From Alishewanella longhuensis (lineage in GTDB: Bacteria; Pseudomonadota; Gammaproteobacteria; Enterobacterales; Alteromonadaceae), in contig NZ_BNAO01000006.1 in the NCBI RefSeq assembly GCF_014653435.1, forward strand, positions 62,711 to 126,710: a DNA stretch of 64,000 bases, given 5' to 3'. This document shows, piece by piece, positions 36,413 to 44,683 of the stretch. The position numbers were made by a program, and so were the translations under genes. A model generated the notes under the pieces. It was not told the origin of the DNA. It did no database searches and saw only the letters and a program-made list of their open reading frames with translations. How positions within the stretch are numbered: the first letter of the stretch is position 1; each line of letters opens with the position of its first letter.

Positions 36413-37366
36413 ATGGACCAAACAATCTATTTATCCTTAATTATTCCCTTTTATAACGTTGGCGAGAATTTTAAGCCGTTATTGGCTTCTCTTGAGCAAC
36501 AATTAATCCCCGGCGTCGAAGCCGTTTTAATTTGTGATGGTGCCACTGATGGCAGTTTAGAGGTTGCCCGGCAACATCTAGCGGAGTCTGCGGTACCTTT
36601 TCGTTATCAACTTATTGCGCAAACTAATGCTGGGGTAAGTGCAGCCCGCAACAAAGGTATAGCACAAGCGCGCGGCAGCTATATCGGCTTTGTTGATGCG
36701 GATGATGTGTTATTGCAAGGCTATAGCAGCACCCTGCTAGACGTTATTAAACAGCAGCAACCTGACCTGATTGAAATGGGTTTTAAACGTTTTAGCAAGA
36801 CGGAACAGTTAGCTACTGCCAAGTCGCGCTATCTGCACAAAAAAGAAGGGCTACAAGCTTGTCATAAAGTGGCTTTGGCTACGTTTAAAACGAACCGCTG
36901 GTATCCTTGGCTACGCGTTTATCGCAAAGCTATGATAAATAATTTTGCCTTTCCTTTGAACGTAGGTTTTTGCGAAGATCTAATGGCTATACCTGCGCTA
37001 TACCAACATGCCAAAACGCTGTTCTGTATAAGACAACCGCTGTATGGTTACAGGGAGCATGCGGCTAGCGCAACGTTTAATGTAAAACCTGAAGCCTTGC
37101 TAGCACTGAAACACTTTAGTCTGGCGATAAGTAAAGGTGAAGACTATGCCGACCTTCCATCGAAATGGCGATCTGTACTGCAATTCAATCTGGCGTACTT
37201 ACTGTTAAAAATGCATAAAACATCGCCCGGCAATCAGCAGTTATCACCTGTACTCACTGCCCATTTACGTACTATGGGGCGCCGACATATGCTTACACCG
37301 GGTATGTCACTGCGAAAAAAGCTACGTTTGGCTTTTCCAAATGCCTTATACGCCGCTAAAAGCTAA
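36413..37366 (+). CDS. GT2-family glycosyltransferase
   Basis: 317 residues from the ATG at 36413 (MDQTIYLSLIIPFYNVGENF). The longer frame from 36200 adds 71 residues unlike any GT2 N-terminus and is probably leader DNA. GT-A motifs: SLIIPFYNV at the start, EAVLICDGATDGS, ARNKGIAQARGSYIGFVDADD with the DxD near residue 95, and a late YGYREHAASAT. It transfers a sugar with inversion, probably to LPS core or a surface glycan. No Shine-Dalgarno stands out. A strong terminator follows immediately. Confidence 0.87.
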   Translation: MDQTIYLSLIIPFYNVGENFKPLLASLEQQLIPGVEAVLICDGATDGSLEVARQHLAESAVPFRYQLIAQTNAGVSAARNKGIAQARGSYIGFVDADDVLLQGYSSTLLDVIKQQQPDLIEMGFKRFSKTEQLATAKSRYLHKKEGLQACHKVALATFKTNRWYPWLRVYRKAMINNFAFPLNVGFCEDLMAIPALYQHAKTLFCIRQPLYGYREHAASATFNVKPEALLALKHFSLAISKGEDYADLPSKWRSVLQFNLAYLLLKMHKTSPGNQQLSPVLTAHLRTMGRRHMLTPGMSLRKKLRLAFPNALYAAKS

Positions 37367-37369
37367 ATA

Positions 37370-37397
37370 AAAAGGGAGCGGTATGTCGCTCCCTTTT
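37370..37397. terminator. Bidirectional terminator
   Basis: AAAAGGGAGCG and CGCTCCCTTTT form a perfect 11-bp stem with a 6-base loop, giving U-rich ends on both strands. It separates the convergent GT2 and peroxiredoxin genes. Confidence 0.9.
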
Positions 37398-37416
37398 ATC
37401 AGCTTACCTCTTTATG

Positions 37417-37893
37417 TTAAAGCGCTGCCAATACCACTTCGGCTTTGCTTACTTCAAAACTCTTTGGCGCTTCTACATTTAACAAGGTTACCACACCGTC
37501 TTCAACTATCATGGCATAGCGCTGTGAACGTAAACCACCAAAATCACCGGTTTCCATAGTTAGATCAATAGCTTTATGGAAACTAGCGCCACCATCGGCT
37601 AAAAAGGTAATCTCTTCTGCATTTTGGCTATCTGCCCAGGCTTTCATCACAAAAGCATCATTTACCGCTATACAAACAATGCTATCAACGCCTTTCGCCT
37701 TTATTTGGTCGGCCAGCGCAATATAGCCTGGTAAATGCGCGGCAGAACAGGTTGGGGTAAAAGCACCTGGCACTGCAAACAACACCACTTTTTTACCGGC
37801 AAAAATATCACTGGTGGTGGGATTCTGCATACCGTCGGCCGTTAATTGTGCAAAGGTTGCTGCGGGTAATTTATCGCCTACTTTAATCATCAT
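37417..37893 (-). CDS. Peroxiredoxin (Prx5 type)
   Basis: 158 residues. The peroxidatic Cys49 lies in FAVPGAFTPTCSAAHLPGY, the Prx5 (hybrid, AhpC/TSA-related) signature. No fused glutaredoxin is present, unlike Haemophilus-type enzymes. It reduces H2O2 and alkyl hydroperoxides in the cytoplasm using glutathione/glutaredoxin or thioredoxin. RSQRYAMIVEDGVV near residue 120 matches the family. A second ATG follows the first directly (MMIKVGDKLP). rsmJ lies 21 bases upstream on the same strand, possibly cotranscribed. Confidence 0.92.
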   Translation of the reverse strand: MMIKVGDKLPAATFAQLTADGMQNPTTSDIFAGKKVVLFAVPGAFTPTCSAAHLPGYIALADQIKAKGVDSIVCIAVNDAFVMKAWADSQNAEEITFLADGGASFHKAIDLTMETGDFGGLRSQRYAMIVEDGVVTLLNVEAPKSFEVSKAEVVLAAL

Positions 37894-37914
37894 TATCTAT
37901 CCTTATTTAGAAGC

Positions 37915-38664
37915 TTATTTAATAGCTTGTTTAATATAAACATCAAATCGGTTGTTCTTACCCTTTACCACCAGTTGTGGTGCAGTACCAGCCAGCACTT
38001 CTGCATAGCCCGGGCGCTTTACCACCACCCGATATTTCGCCAACGCTAAAGCCGGTGCTAACAAGGCATCGGCGTCTGTATCACTACCGACCACATCATG
38101 AAAGGCCCGCATTTCTTTTTTTACCAGTGCCGATTTGTCACGCGGCGGGAACATAGGATCTAAGTAGACCACATCCGCAGCAGGCAGTTCAGTTAAGGCC
38201 ATTAATGCTGGCGAAAAATAAAGCTGCATCCGCTCGGCCAGCTCCGCCGTCTTAGGATCTAAAGTGGCACGCCTTAAGCCATCATGCAATAGCGCTGCGA
38301 CCATGGGGTTACGTTCTACCAGAGTAATACGGGCGCCCAAACTTGCCAGCACCAACGCATCCCGCCCAAGGCCAGCGGTGGCGTCTACAATGTGTAAGTC
38401 GCGCTTTTTATTCAAACCACAGGCTTTAGCGATAGCCTCATCTTTACCGCCGCCAAACTGCCGCCGGTAACTGGCGGCAGCACTGGCAAAATCGACCAGT
38501 ATATCGCCCTGTTTCGGTAAATCGGCATGGCGTAGCACTAAGACATCGTCGATATAGGCCAGATGCCACTTCGCGGCCTGCGCTGTGGGCGCTAAGCCAA
38601 ACTGCTGACAAAGCGCTGTCAAATAAGGATCAATAAATGCTGTTGGGCAATACAGCGCAGTCAT
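37915..38664 (-). CDS. rsmJ: 16S rRNA (guanine-1516-N2)-methyltransferase RsmJ
   Basis: 249 residues. The SAM-binding motif is VDATAGLGRDALVLASLGARITLVERNP near 93-120 (as VDATAGLGRDA). The catalytic/substrate motif is VVYLDPMFPPRDKSALVKKEMR near 168-190, diagnostic of RsmJ. It methylates N2 of G1516 in 16S rRNA. It is the second gene of a possible rsmJ-peroxiredoxin unit; the upstream M1/permease gene ends in its own terminator. Confidence 0.95.
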   Translation of the reverse strand: MTALYCPTAFIDPYLTALCQQFGLAPTAQAAKWHLAYIDDVLVLRHADLPKQGDILVDFASAAASYRRQFGGGKDEAIAKACGLNKKRDLHIVDATAGLGRDALVLASLGARITLVERNPMVAALLHDGLRRATLDPKTAELAERMQLYFSPALMALTELPAADVVYLDPMFPPRDKSALVKKEMRAFHDVVGSDTDADALLAPALALAKYRVVVKRPGYAEVLAGTAPQLVVKGKNNRFDVYIKQAIK

Positions 38665-38684
38665 AACACACCGTTAGCTAAAAA

Positions 38685-38713
38685 ACTGGCGCACAGTGTA
38701 ACTGCGCGCCAGT
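38685..38713 (-). terminator. Terminator of the ABC permease/M1 peptidase unit
   Basis: ACTGGCGC and GCGCCAGT form an 8-bp stem, and on the minus strand the stem is followed by TTTTTT. It lies 26 bases after the stop of the fused permease/peptidase gene. Confidence 0.85.
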
Positions 38714-38738
38714 GGTGAATGCCAGTATTACGGCAGCT

Positions 38739-41700
38739 TTATCGGCTGATACGGCGAATATTATCCGCACTATCGCGATCAATTAACGTGATAAAAGGGT
38801 CAACCCCAGCAAATGCCGGCAAGGTGTCTACTTCCAGCTGCAGCTGATTGCTACCACTGACCAGCTGATACTTCTGCTGGTGCAGCACACCAGAATCGGC
38901 ACCCACTTTATCTGGATCCTGACTAAACAGCGCTACTGTTACTTCTTGCTGCATAGGCACCTCTTGTTGCCGCCCTTGTTCGTCCGCTTGCAGTTTAGCG
39001 GCATGGATGGTTAAGTTTATTTGATAACGGCCATCTGCCAGCTCAGTAGCACTGGCCTGTTGCAAACGCAGATCATACAAGGTGATTTGGTTAAATTGAT
39101 CGTCAATAAAAGCCGCCTCTGCCGCAGTCGTATCACGTTTTAAGTAGGCTACCAGATCCAGCGTGGTTGGGAAGGGATCATTCCGATAACGATAGCGCTC
39201 AGTAAAAGCACGTAGATTGGCATTCAGCCGTGCTTCGCCCAGCAAATCCCGGATAGCCATCATCACCACAGAGCCCTTCTGATAGTGAATATAACTTTGT
39301 TCTTCTGAGCGTAGTAACGGCATCTCTGCCATACGCTCCGCTGACCGGCCGCGTAAGTAACCATCCAATTCATGACGGATAAACTTGCGGATATTAGCCG
39401 CACCATATTTATGTTCCAGCACCATAATGGCCGCATACTGCGACAAGCTCTCTGAGATCACGGCGCTGCCTTGTACATTGGCTGCGCCAACCTGATGCCC
39501 AAACCATTGATGTGCCACTTCATGCGCTGTTACGTAATAAACCGGATCGATATTATCTGGGTTACGTAAATCCGTAATAAAACCAATTTGTTCAGAATAA
39601 GGTACGGTGTTAGCAAAGCTTTGGGCAAAGCCACGGTAGCCTGGAAATTCGATAATCCGCATCTGCTGATGCTGATAAGGACCAAATTCAGCACTAAAAT
39701 AATCCAGAGAATCCCGCACAGACTCTATCATTCTGGCGATATTCCATGGGTGCCCCGCATGATAATAGACTTCAATATTAACGCCATTATGTTGCTCTCG
39801 CGCCACTTCATAGCGACCAGAGCTAATGGAATAGAAATTCACCATCGGCTTGTCCATTTTATAATGGAAAAATTGCCGCTCGCCTTCGCGCCATTGTCGC
39901 TGTAAATAGCCTGGTACCAGCGCTATTTGATCGGCAGCAGTGGAAACAACGGCTTCAAACTCGATAAAATCGCCATCGGGCCCAAAGAAGTTTTGCTGGT
40001 AAAAGCTTTCGTCTTCCAGTTTATTGGCCCGTGCGCGCGGTGCCAGCCCTCTTTTTTGCCGTTCGTGTCGATCATTAAGTTCAAAACGGTTCTGATACCC
40101 AAAGCTGGGTAATAACTCCCAGTTATTGATAAAGGTACCGTTTTCCACCAAGGCATAATCAATGTTGTTTTCTTTAATTCCCTGGTTGCGCCGTTGCAAG
40201 CTAATCTCTCCGGTCAAGATTGCTCCCGGTGCTATCGGCTCAGCAAAATGCAACCAACTGACACGAAAATGCGGATCGGCTTCACTCAATTCTGCGCCAG
40301 CAATGTTGATAACAAGCTGTTTAGTATTAGCCGGCCAATTTACCAACAACTTACTAATAGGCTGTGAACTCTTATTTTGCCAGGTAAATTCAACCCTGGC
40401 GTTAAGTTGGCGCTCGGCCGGATAAAGATCCAGATAGGCCATAACGTTGGTCGTAATCAGCGTCGGAGCTGCTTCTAACGCCTTAAACTCTTTCTCATAG
40501 TCAGCCTGTAAGTCCATCAGCTGCTCGGCCGTTTGATACTGATTCACTACACGGGTTTGCTGAAACAAAAAGGCCCCACTTAGCACAAATACCAGTGCGC
40601 AGGCGCCTAGCGCAGCAAAACCCTTAGTGCCCAGCTGATAAGATAACTGCCGGATCCGGCTGCGTAACGGCTGTGCCGGCCCCCGGTGATACAGCCCGTA
40701 ACCGATAATAAACAGCATCAGGCTGAATGCCCCCCAATACAGCATGTACCAACTATGGCTGTATAGGGTCCAACCGTAACCATTTAGATCAGAATAGGCA
40801 TTCACCGGCGACATGCCAAAGTTATACATACTGTGGCCAAAGCCCCAGGACATCATCACAAAGGTGGTCAGGTAGTAGCCGACAAAGAGCCCCATCCCAA
40901 CATATTTATTCGGACTTATCACCTGCAAAAAGAACGCTAGCGTTACTGTAAGCATAAAGGGCAAGAGTGTAAAAAAGCCCAAACGAATGGCGTACTGACT
41001 TAACTCTAGGTTATCTATGCCTTTAATTAGCTGAAACCCTATTGTTGTCAACATAGCCAGCAGATAAAGTAATGCCATCACCAAGGCTACTGCGACATAC
41101 TTAGTTAACCAGAAGGTTAAATTGGGTACCGGCAGGCTATCAATAATATCGCCCATGCCACTGCTGCGCTCACGCCAAACCACTTCAGCACAGTAATATA
41201 CCGCCACTACAATCATAATAATGCTCATAGCGCCTTGAATATCGAACACCATGCTCTGGGTTAATGGCCAACTTGAGGTACCGTACCAGCCAAAATCATC
41301 AAACATGGGCCCCACTAAGTTCACTATGGTTATCAGGCCCAATATCAGAAAGGGAGCGGTAAATAAGACTTGCCGGATCTCAAAGCCGAGCCGGGTTAAA
41401 AATGGCGGTAATAGCGAGTAACCCACCGCCTTTTGTTGCAAGCTGCTCAGCGCCGGCGGGGCAAGCGCCGCCTCCACTTTCTTGCCTTTAGCTTTATCGG
41501 TTTTCGCCTGACTAGGCATGCGAAACAATCCTGATACAGCCAGCAGTACCAAAGCAACAGCTAACCAAAGCGTGCGGTTTTGTAATATTTGCCCCGTTAG
41601 GCTAACCAATTGTTCGTTTTTCTCAATAATGGTCCAATACCGGGTTACATCATTATAAGTGCGCAAAGCAAAAGGATCTAATAAAGCAGCCAGTTCACGG

Positions 41701-42299
41701 TACTCCGGCAACGAGGCAAAATTTCCGGCAATAATATAAAGCACCAGCAACAACACAGCCGTTAGATACAATGCCATCATCGAGCGGAACTTACGGGCCA
41801 TAGCGTAAAATAGCGCGGATAAAATAAACAGGTTAGGTACCGACAACAACATAAAAGGCTGCCAGTAATTCACCAGCCGAGTTGCACCAAAACGGCTGGC
41901 ATCAACCCAGGGCATAAAGCTCCCCAGCAAAATACCCAAAGGTACTGCAGCAAATACCAGTACTACCACCAGATAGCTACCAAAAAAACGACCTAACTGA
42001 TATGGCAATGGTTGCAACGGTTTACTGTGTACCAGTTCTTCCATCTGCCAGGCACTATTACGCAAGGCACTGGAGCCGACAAAGTTTACCACCAGAAACA
42101 TCGCAAAAATTCCCAGGGTTAATAACACTGCGCTAATAGTATGAGGGCTGTTTTTAAAGACTTCACCACCGCCACCGATAACCACGGCATTGGATACGGT
42201 AGCCAAAAAGCTCACCAAAAATAGCAACAGGCAAACGACATAAAAAGAAGGCTGTCGTAAGAAATAACGCAGCTCAAAACGCAGCATAGCTGTAAACAT
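38739..42299 (-). CDS. ABC-2 permease fused to an M1-family aminopeptidase
   Basis: 1186 residues from the ATG at 42299 (MFTAMLRFELRYFLRQPSFY), with AGGGGG upstream; the longer frame runs into the ATPase gene. Two ABC-2 permease halves (about 1-275 and 305-560) hold some 12 membrane helices. After one more helix (about 570-590) comes a large periplasmic part with an M1 gluzincin domain: HEVAHQWFGH near residue 925 and the third zinc ligand Glu about 19 residues later (SESLSQYAA). Such permease-peptidase fusions pair with one ATPase, here the gene 10 bases upstream. Transport or signalling role unknown. Confidence 0.9.
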   Translation of the reverse strand: MFTAMLRFELRYFLRQPSFYVVCLLLFLVSFLATVSNAVVIGGGGEVFKNSPHTISAVLLTLGIFAMFLVVNFVGSSALRNSAWQMEELVHSKPLQPLPYQLGRFFGSYLVVVLVFAAVPLGILLGSFMPWVDASRFGATRLVNYWQPFMLLSVPNLFILSALFYAMARKFRSMMALYLTAVLLLVLYIIAGNFASLPEYRELAALLDPFALRTYNDVTRYWTIIEKNEQLVSLTGQILQNRTLWLAVALVLLAVSGLFRMPSQAKTDKAKGKKVEAALAPPALSSLQQKAVGYSLLPPFLTRLGFEIRQVLFTAPFLILGLITIVNLVGPMFDDFGWYGTSSWPLTQSMVFDIQGAMSIIMIVVAVYYCAEVVWRERSSGMGDIIDSLPVPNLTFWLTKYVAVALVMALLYLLAMLTTIGFQLIKGIDNLELSQYAIRLGFFTLLPFMLTVTLAFFLQVISPNKYVGMGLFVGYYLTTFVMMSWGFGHSMYNFGMSPVNAYSDLNGYGWTLYSHSWYMLYWGAFSLMLFIIGYGLYHRGPAQPLRSRIRQLSYQLGTKGFAALGACALVFVLSGAFLFQQTRVVNQYQTAEQLMDLQADYEKEFKALEAAPTLITTNVMAYLDLYPAERQLNARVEFTWQNKSSQPISKLLVNWPANTKQLVINIAGAELSEADPHFRVSWLHFAEPIAPGAILTGEISLQRRNQGIKENNIDYALVENGTFINNWELLPSFGYQNRFELNDRHERQKRGLAPRARANKLEDESFYQQNFFGPDGDFIEFEAVVSTAADQIALVPGYLQRQWREGERQFFHYKMDKPMVNFYSISSGRYEVAREQHNGVNIEVYYHAGHPWNIARMIESVRDSLDYFSAEFGPYQHQQMRIIEFPGYRGFAQSFANTVPYSEQIGFITDLRNPDNIDPVYYVTAHEVAHQWFGHQVGAANVQGSAVISESLSQYAAIMVLEHKYGAANIRKFIRHELDGYLRGRSAERMAEMPLLRSEEQSYIHYQKGSVVMMAIRDLLGEARLNANLRAFTERYRYRNDPFPTTLDLVAYLKRDTTAAEAAFIDDQFNQITLYDLRLQQASATELADGRYQINLTIHAAKLQADEQGRQQEVPMQQEVTVALFSQDPDKVGADSGVLHQQKYQLVSGSNQLQLEVDTLPAFAGVDPFITLIDRDSADNIRRISR

Positions 42300-42309
42300 A
42301 ACTACCCCC

Positions 42310-43200
42310 TTAGGCCGCCTGCTGCGCAGCAATTTGCCGCTGACGCTGTAAGGTAGAGAAATACACATCCTCCAAACGAGCCGGACAGGCAGTAAAACCT
42401 GTTGGGGGCGTGCTTGCCTGAATATTTAGTACAGTGCGACCAGCAAATAACCGTTTTGATAACACCGGTACTTGTTGCTCTATGGCTACCGCCTCTTGCT
42501 GCGATACCGTAATGCTCCAGATTTGACCTTCTAACTGCTGTACTAACTGTTGCGGATTACCATGCAGCAAAATTTCGCCCTGTGCCAACACCGCCATTTG
42601 CGGGCAAAGCTCGGCCACATCATCCACAATATGGGTAGATAAAATAATAACTTTTTGCTCGCCCAAACTTACCAGCAAATTATGGAATCGGTTACGCTCT
42701 TCCGGATCTAAGCCCGCAGTGGGTTCATCGACGATAAGTAAGTCAGGATCACCTAACAGCGCCTGGGCAATGCCAAAGCGCTGGCGCATACCGCCGGAGA
42801 AGCCACTCACGGCTTTATTTTTGTGTTGATACAGATTGGTATGCGCCAGCAAACCAGCAACAATTTCTTTGCGCTGTGCTTTATGCTGCAGGCCTTTTAG
42901 AATAGCCAGATGATCCAGCAAATCCCAGGCGCTGATCCGAGGATAGACGTGGAAATCTTGCGGTAAGTAACCCAGCGTTTTCCGAAGTGCAGCCGGATCA
43001 GCTAATACATCAATATCATTAAACAGAATGCTGCCACTATCGGCCTGCTGCAAGGTGGCAATAGTCCGCATCAGTGAAGACTTACCTGCACCATTGGGCC
43101 CTAACAACCCAAAAAGCCCGTTTGGAATGCTCAGGTTGACATTGTTTAGCGCCTTAACGCCGTTACTATAGGTTTTGGACAGTCCGGTAATGGTTAGCAT
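42310..43200 (-). CDS. ABC transporter ATP-binding protein
   Basis: 296 residues. Walker A GLLGPNGAGKSSL (about 33-45), Q-loop YLPQDFHVYP, signature SGGMRQRFGIAQALL and Walker B LLIVDEPTAGLDPEER (about 160-175) are all intact. A short C-terminal extension (about 220-296) carries the regulatory region of ABC-2 exporters. AAGGAAAG lies before the ATG. It is cotranscribed with the permease/M1 peptidase and is its only ATPase in sight. Confidence 0.93.
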   Translation of the reverse strand: MLTITGLSKTYSNGVKALNNVNLSIPNGLFGLLGPNGAGKSSLMRTIATLQQADSGSILFNDIDVLADPAALRKTLGYLPQDFHVYPRISAWDLLDHLAILKGLQHKAQRKEIVAGLLAHTNLYQHKNKAVSGFSGGMRQRFGIAQALLGDPDLLIVDEPTAGLDPEERNRFHNLLVSLGEQKVIILSTHIVDDVAELCPQMAVLAQGEILLHGNPQQLVQQLEGQIWSITVSQQEAVAIEQQVPVLSKRLFAGRTVLNIQASTPPTGFTACPARLEDVYFSTLQRQRQIAAQQAA

Positions 43201-43322
43201 AGTCTTTCCTTGTTGGTGAAATTAAAACCAACCTAACATGCTGACCAGTGCAGTACTAGTTTCAATTCTTTAACAAGGAAAAAGAAATGTAACAAAACTT
43301 TAAGGCTGTCACATTTTGCCGC

Positions 43323-44024
43323 TTATTGCTGCATCCCGACGATATTTTCGCCCACACTATAAGAAACAATTTGACTAATTTCTTGCAAGCTTAAACCTGA
43401 CTCGGCTTGCCACTGCGTAAACTGCTGCTGAATTTGTTGCTGGCTGCGTTTGCTATTAATGCCACCGTCAAACACGCCATAGGCTCTTAAATAGGCTTCT
43501 ACATCCTGCGTTAATAAAAAGGTATCTTTACCCATAGCTCTAAGTGCGTAAGGCCCGGTATTACCGCCCAAGCGGGCGCCGTGTTTCTTTAGATAGCCCC
43601 ACAGGCCAATGATATCGGCACTCGGCCAGTCGGCAATAAAGCGGGCAAAGCTGCCATGTTCGCGTTGCAGGTTATAGATCATTAGCGCATTGTCGCGGAT
43701 AGTAAACACTTTATTCAGATTACGGATAATCCGTGGATCCCGAGCTTTTTGCTCTAGCATTTCGTCACTCAAGAGTAGTATTTTTTCGATATCAAAATCA
43801 AAAAACACCTCACAAAAACCCGGCCACTTTTGTCGCACTACCCGCCAAACAAAACCCGATTGAAAAACTTTTTTAGTTAGCTCAGCCAGCAGTAGATTAT
43901 CGGATACTGCAGCAAGTTGATGTGCTGGTAAAGGCTTGCTTAACAACGCGGCTAAGGCCGCCGGCCCACCTTTGCGAGCTTGCGCCCGCTGCATAATAGC
44001 TGCAAATTTTTCCACCTGCCGCAC
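43323..44024 (-). CDS. DNA-3-methyladenine glycosylase I family protein
   Basis: 233 residues of the TagA (ADG, HhH-related) fold. Family blocks: KKVFQSGFVWRVVRQKWPGFCEVFFDFD near 50-77, RDPRIIRNLNKVFTIRDNALMI near 93-114, and GGNTGPYALRAMGKDTFLLTQDVEAYL near 155-181. TagA removes 3-methyladenine from alkylated DNA. The protein is longer than E. coli Tag (187 aa), and the N-terminal Cys/His zinc snap of Tag is not obvious, so it is a divergent family branch. Confidence 0.8.
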   Translation of the reverse strand: MRQVEKFAAIMQRAQARKGGPAALAALLSKPLPAHQLAAVSDNLLLAELTKKVFQSGFVWRVVRQKWPGFCEVFFDFDIEKILLLSDEMLEQKARDPRIIRNLNKVFTIRDNALMIYNLQREHGSFARFIADWPSADIIGLWGYLKKHGARLGGNTGPYALRAMGKDTFLLTQDVEAYLRAYGVFDGGINSKRSQQQIQQQFTQWQAESGLSLQEISQIVSYSVGENIVGMQQ

Positions 44025-44056
44025 TGACTGCCCCTTAAGCTAATGTATTAAAATAA

Positions 44057-44077
44057 GGGGCTGCCTTCGGCAACCCC
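44057..44077 (-). terminator. Hairpin terminator
   Basis: GGGGcTGCC and GGCAaCCCC (one mismatch) form a stem around TTC. On the minus strand it is followed by TTATTTTAATA. It terminates the small lipoprotein gene at 44117. Confidence 0.75.
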
Positions 44078-44116
44078 CCTTTACTGTTATTTCTGTTGTC
44101 TAAGTTGATACTGCTT

Positions 44117-44596
44117 TTACTGCGTACTGGCGGCTACCAGTTCACATTTGCCGTTAACTAACTGCACGGCCGGTTTTTCTACCACCGCACAATCCGACAT
44201 CAAACCTTTGCGTGAGTTTTCCGCTTCCATAGCTTGATTGTAGCCACTGATTTTTTGCAGCAAACTGCCTTCGTCTTTGCCTTTAATTGATACTGCAATG
44301 TACTCGGCCGGGCCACCACAAGGTTTACTGCCCAGCGGCAATACTAAGCATTGCTGCACATTATCGGCCGTTTTATCACGGGTTAGCCTTAATACTTCAG
44401 CGCGCAATCTGCTAACATCGGTCAGATCTGTGCTTTGTTGCTGCCGATGCGCTTGCACTGCACCAACGGGATCTTTTTGTGGATCTATTTGCTCTACCAG
44501 AGGTGCTGGCGCGCTGCGCTCGCCACCTGTGTTTTGCATGCAGGCACTTACTGGTAATGCCAACAACAGCAGCGCTGCCAATTTACTATATCGCAT
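44117..44596 (-). CDS. Small lipoprotein of unknown function
   Basis: 159 residues with lipobox PVSAC (lipidated Cys19). A Pro/Gln-rich linker is followed by a Leu/Arg helix (DVSRLRAEVLRLTRD) and a compact region with four Cys (CLVLPLGSKPCGGP, DCAVVEKP, GKCELVA), probably two disulfides. No recognisable family. It stands alone between prlC and the TagA-like gene, with its own terminator. Confidence 0.7.
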   Translation of the reverse strand: MRYSKLAALLLLALPVSACMQNTGGERSAPAPLVEQIDPQKDPVGAVQAHRQQQSTDLTDVSRLRAEVLRLTRDKTADNVQQCLVLPLGSKPCGGPAEYIAVSIKGKDEGSLLQKISGYNQAMEAENSRKGLMSDCAVVEKPAVQLVNGKCELVAASTQ

Positions 44597-44642
44597 AACG
44601 TATTCCTTAATTGTCTGCCAACAATATACCCTGCCCTGCTTA

Positions 44643-44672
44643 ACCTTACTCTGGCCTTAACCAGAGTAAGGT
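44643..44672 (-). terminator. Hairpin downstream of prlC
   Basis: ACCTTACTCTGG and CCAGAGTAAGGT form a perfect 12-bp stem with loop CCTTAA, twelve bases after the prlC stop. No long T-run follows. Confidence 0.7.
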
Positions 44673-44683
44673 AGTGTTCGGGC

